A stretch of DNA of 19,869 bases, from NCBI GenBank assembly GCA_001969505.1, contig LSSK01001257.1, positions 1-19,869 of the forward strand, written 5' to 3'. The stretch's first letter is position 1. Each line of letters opens with the position of its first letter. The notes beneath the pieces were generated by a model. The model saw only the letters and a program-made list of their open reading frames with translations. It was not told the DNA's origin and ran no database searches. Source of the DNA: Zancudomyces culisetae. Its lineage: Eukaryota; Kickxellomycota; Harpellomycetes; Harpellales; Legeriomycetaceae. The translations under genes were made by a program, and so were the position numbers. Of the stretch, positions 19,529 through 19,869 are shown piece by piece.

Positions 19529-19869
19529 TTTTTTTTTTTTTTTTTTTTTCGGTAGAAAAAAAATTTATTTAGAAAATAAACAGTTCCTAAAAAATAAAAA
19601 CAATCTATATTCTAAACTCATCCTATTCCCCTTCGACTCTCTAGAGTCTCCGTACCCGATGGGCATTGGTTCAAGGGGAGTGGGACTACACTAATATCTT
19701 TCAACACTAGGTAGCGAGGTAAAAAGGTCTCGTTAAGAAACCGGGCTGTGGAAACCACTGCTCTAACGCAAGTGGCGTTTGGATCCCGAAGAATCCCAGG
19801 TAGTTTGAGCTTTAACTCCTCCCCCAGGAGTTTACCCACGATTTTCCTGCGAAGCTCAACACACTCGGA
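19529..19869 (-). mobile_element. 3' end of a LINE (non-LTR retrotransposon) with poly(A) tail
   Basis: Reading the minus strand from the right edge: a coding tail ends at 19618, then a 68-nt 3' untranslated region with AATAAA (TTTATT on plus at 19564-19569), then 21 consecutive A (T run at 19529-19549). A terminal A-tail directly after a coding end is the usual 3' structure of LINEs copied by target-primed reverse transcription. The coding part is visibly richer in G+C than the rest of the window, consistent with inserted DNA. The 5' part lies outside, so element length and target-site duplication cannot be seen. The insertion lies upstream of, and in the same direction as, the Fungal_trans regulator. 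Confidence 0.68.
19618..19869 (-). CDS. C-terminal end of a LINE ORF2-type protein (partial)
   Basis: The open frame enters from the right edge and ends at TGA (19620-19618), giving 83 visible residues. It begins ECVELRRKIVGKLLG and continues LPGILRDPNATCVRAVVSTA, then RFLNETFLPRY. This resembles the region after the reverse transcriptase or RNase H domain of non-LTR elements, where a Cys is followed by an arginine-rich helix and an 'L..LL.DP.A...V..FL..T' pattern. The catalytic domains (endonuclease, RT) are outside the window, so this assignment rests on the tail pattern plus the poly(A) structure downstream. Confidence 0.55.
   Translation of the reverse strand, partial: SECVELRRKIVGKLLGEELKLKLPGILRDPNATCVRAVVSTARFLNETFLPRYLVLKDISVVPLPLNQCPSGTETLESRRGIG

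Noticed and set aside
19618-19869. Group I intron-like motifs (AAGATAT...TAGTC, and several hairpins) on the minus strand
   Set aside because: I could not place a P3/P7 core consistently, and the same bases read as an open frame with a LINE-type C-terminal pattern followed by a poly(A) tail.

Overview
This is AT-rich nuclear DNA from a fungus, most likely an ascomycete. The reasons are a large protein with the fungal-specific transcription-factor (Fungal_trans) middle region, a MYND protein of the Mub1/SamB type, two clearly spliced genes, and the 3' end of a LINE with a poly(A) tail. A CTG codon sits at the conserved leucine of the REEP 'KLVFVLWL' motif, so CTG very probably reads as Leu, which argues against the yeast lineages that have reassigned CUG. 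All nine introns I could rebuild by keeping conserved reading frames end in TAG and are 88-127 nt long.

Layout. (1) 2-1468, minus: a 488-residue protein of unknown family with a Ser/Asn-rich C-terminal half. (2) 1469-8261: about 6.8 kb with no convincing gene, unusual beside the much tighter spacing on its right. (3) 8262-9649, plus: a five-exon REEP1-4/TB2-DP1-HVA22 family ER membrane-shaping protein, with an insertion inside the hairpin domain and a long polar tail. (4) 9731-10000, minus: a possible 89-residue protein, divergent from the next gene. (5) 10151-12088, plus: a six-exon Eco1/Ctf7 (ESCO) cohesin acetyltransferase with its zinc finger and GNAT core. Two CGCGAAA boxes lie 20 bp apart just upstream. 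(6) 12467-13030, minus: a small protein with a signal peptide and four evenly spaced cysteines. (7) 13891-15897, minus: a Mub1/SamB-like protein ending in a complete MYND zinc finger. (8) 17014-19116, minus: a Fungal_trans-domain regulator with no visible Zn2Cys6 cluster. (9) 19529-19869, minus: the 3' end of a non-LTR retrotransposon, running off the right edge.

The genes do not form an obvious functional cluster. Each looks like an independent housekeeping or regulatory gene: ER shape, sister-chromatid cohesion, ubiquitin-ligase adaptor, transcription. The clearest new content is the reconstruction of the two multi-exon genes, which cannot be read from single open frames. The Eco1 homologue also carries an atypical residue at a position reported as catalytic. 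I did not find a defence, CRISPR or biosynthetic system, nor any tRNA or rRNA gene.
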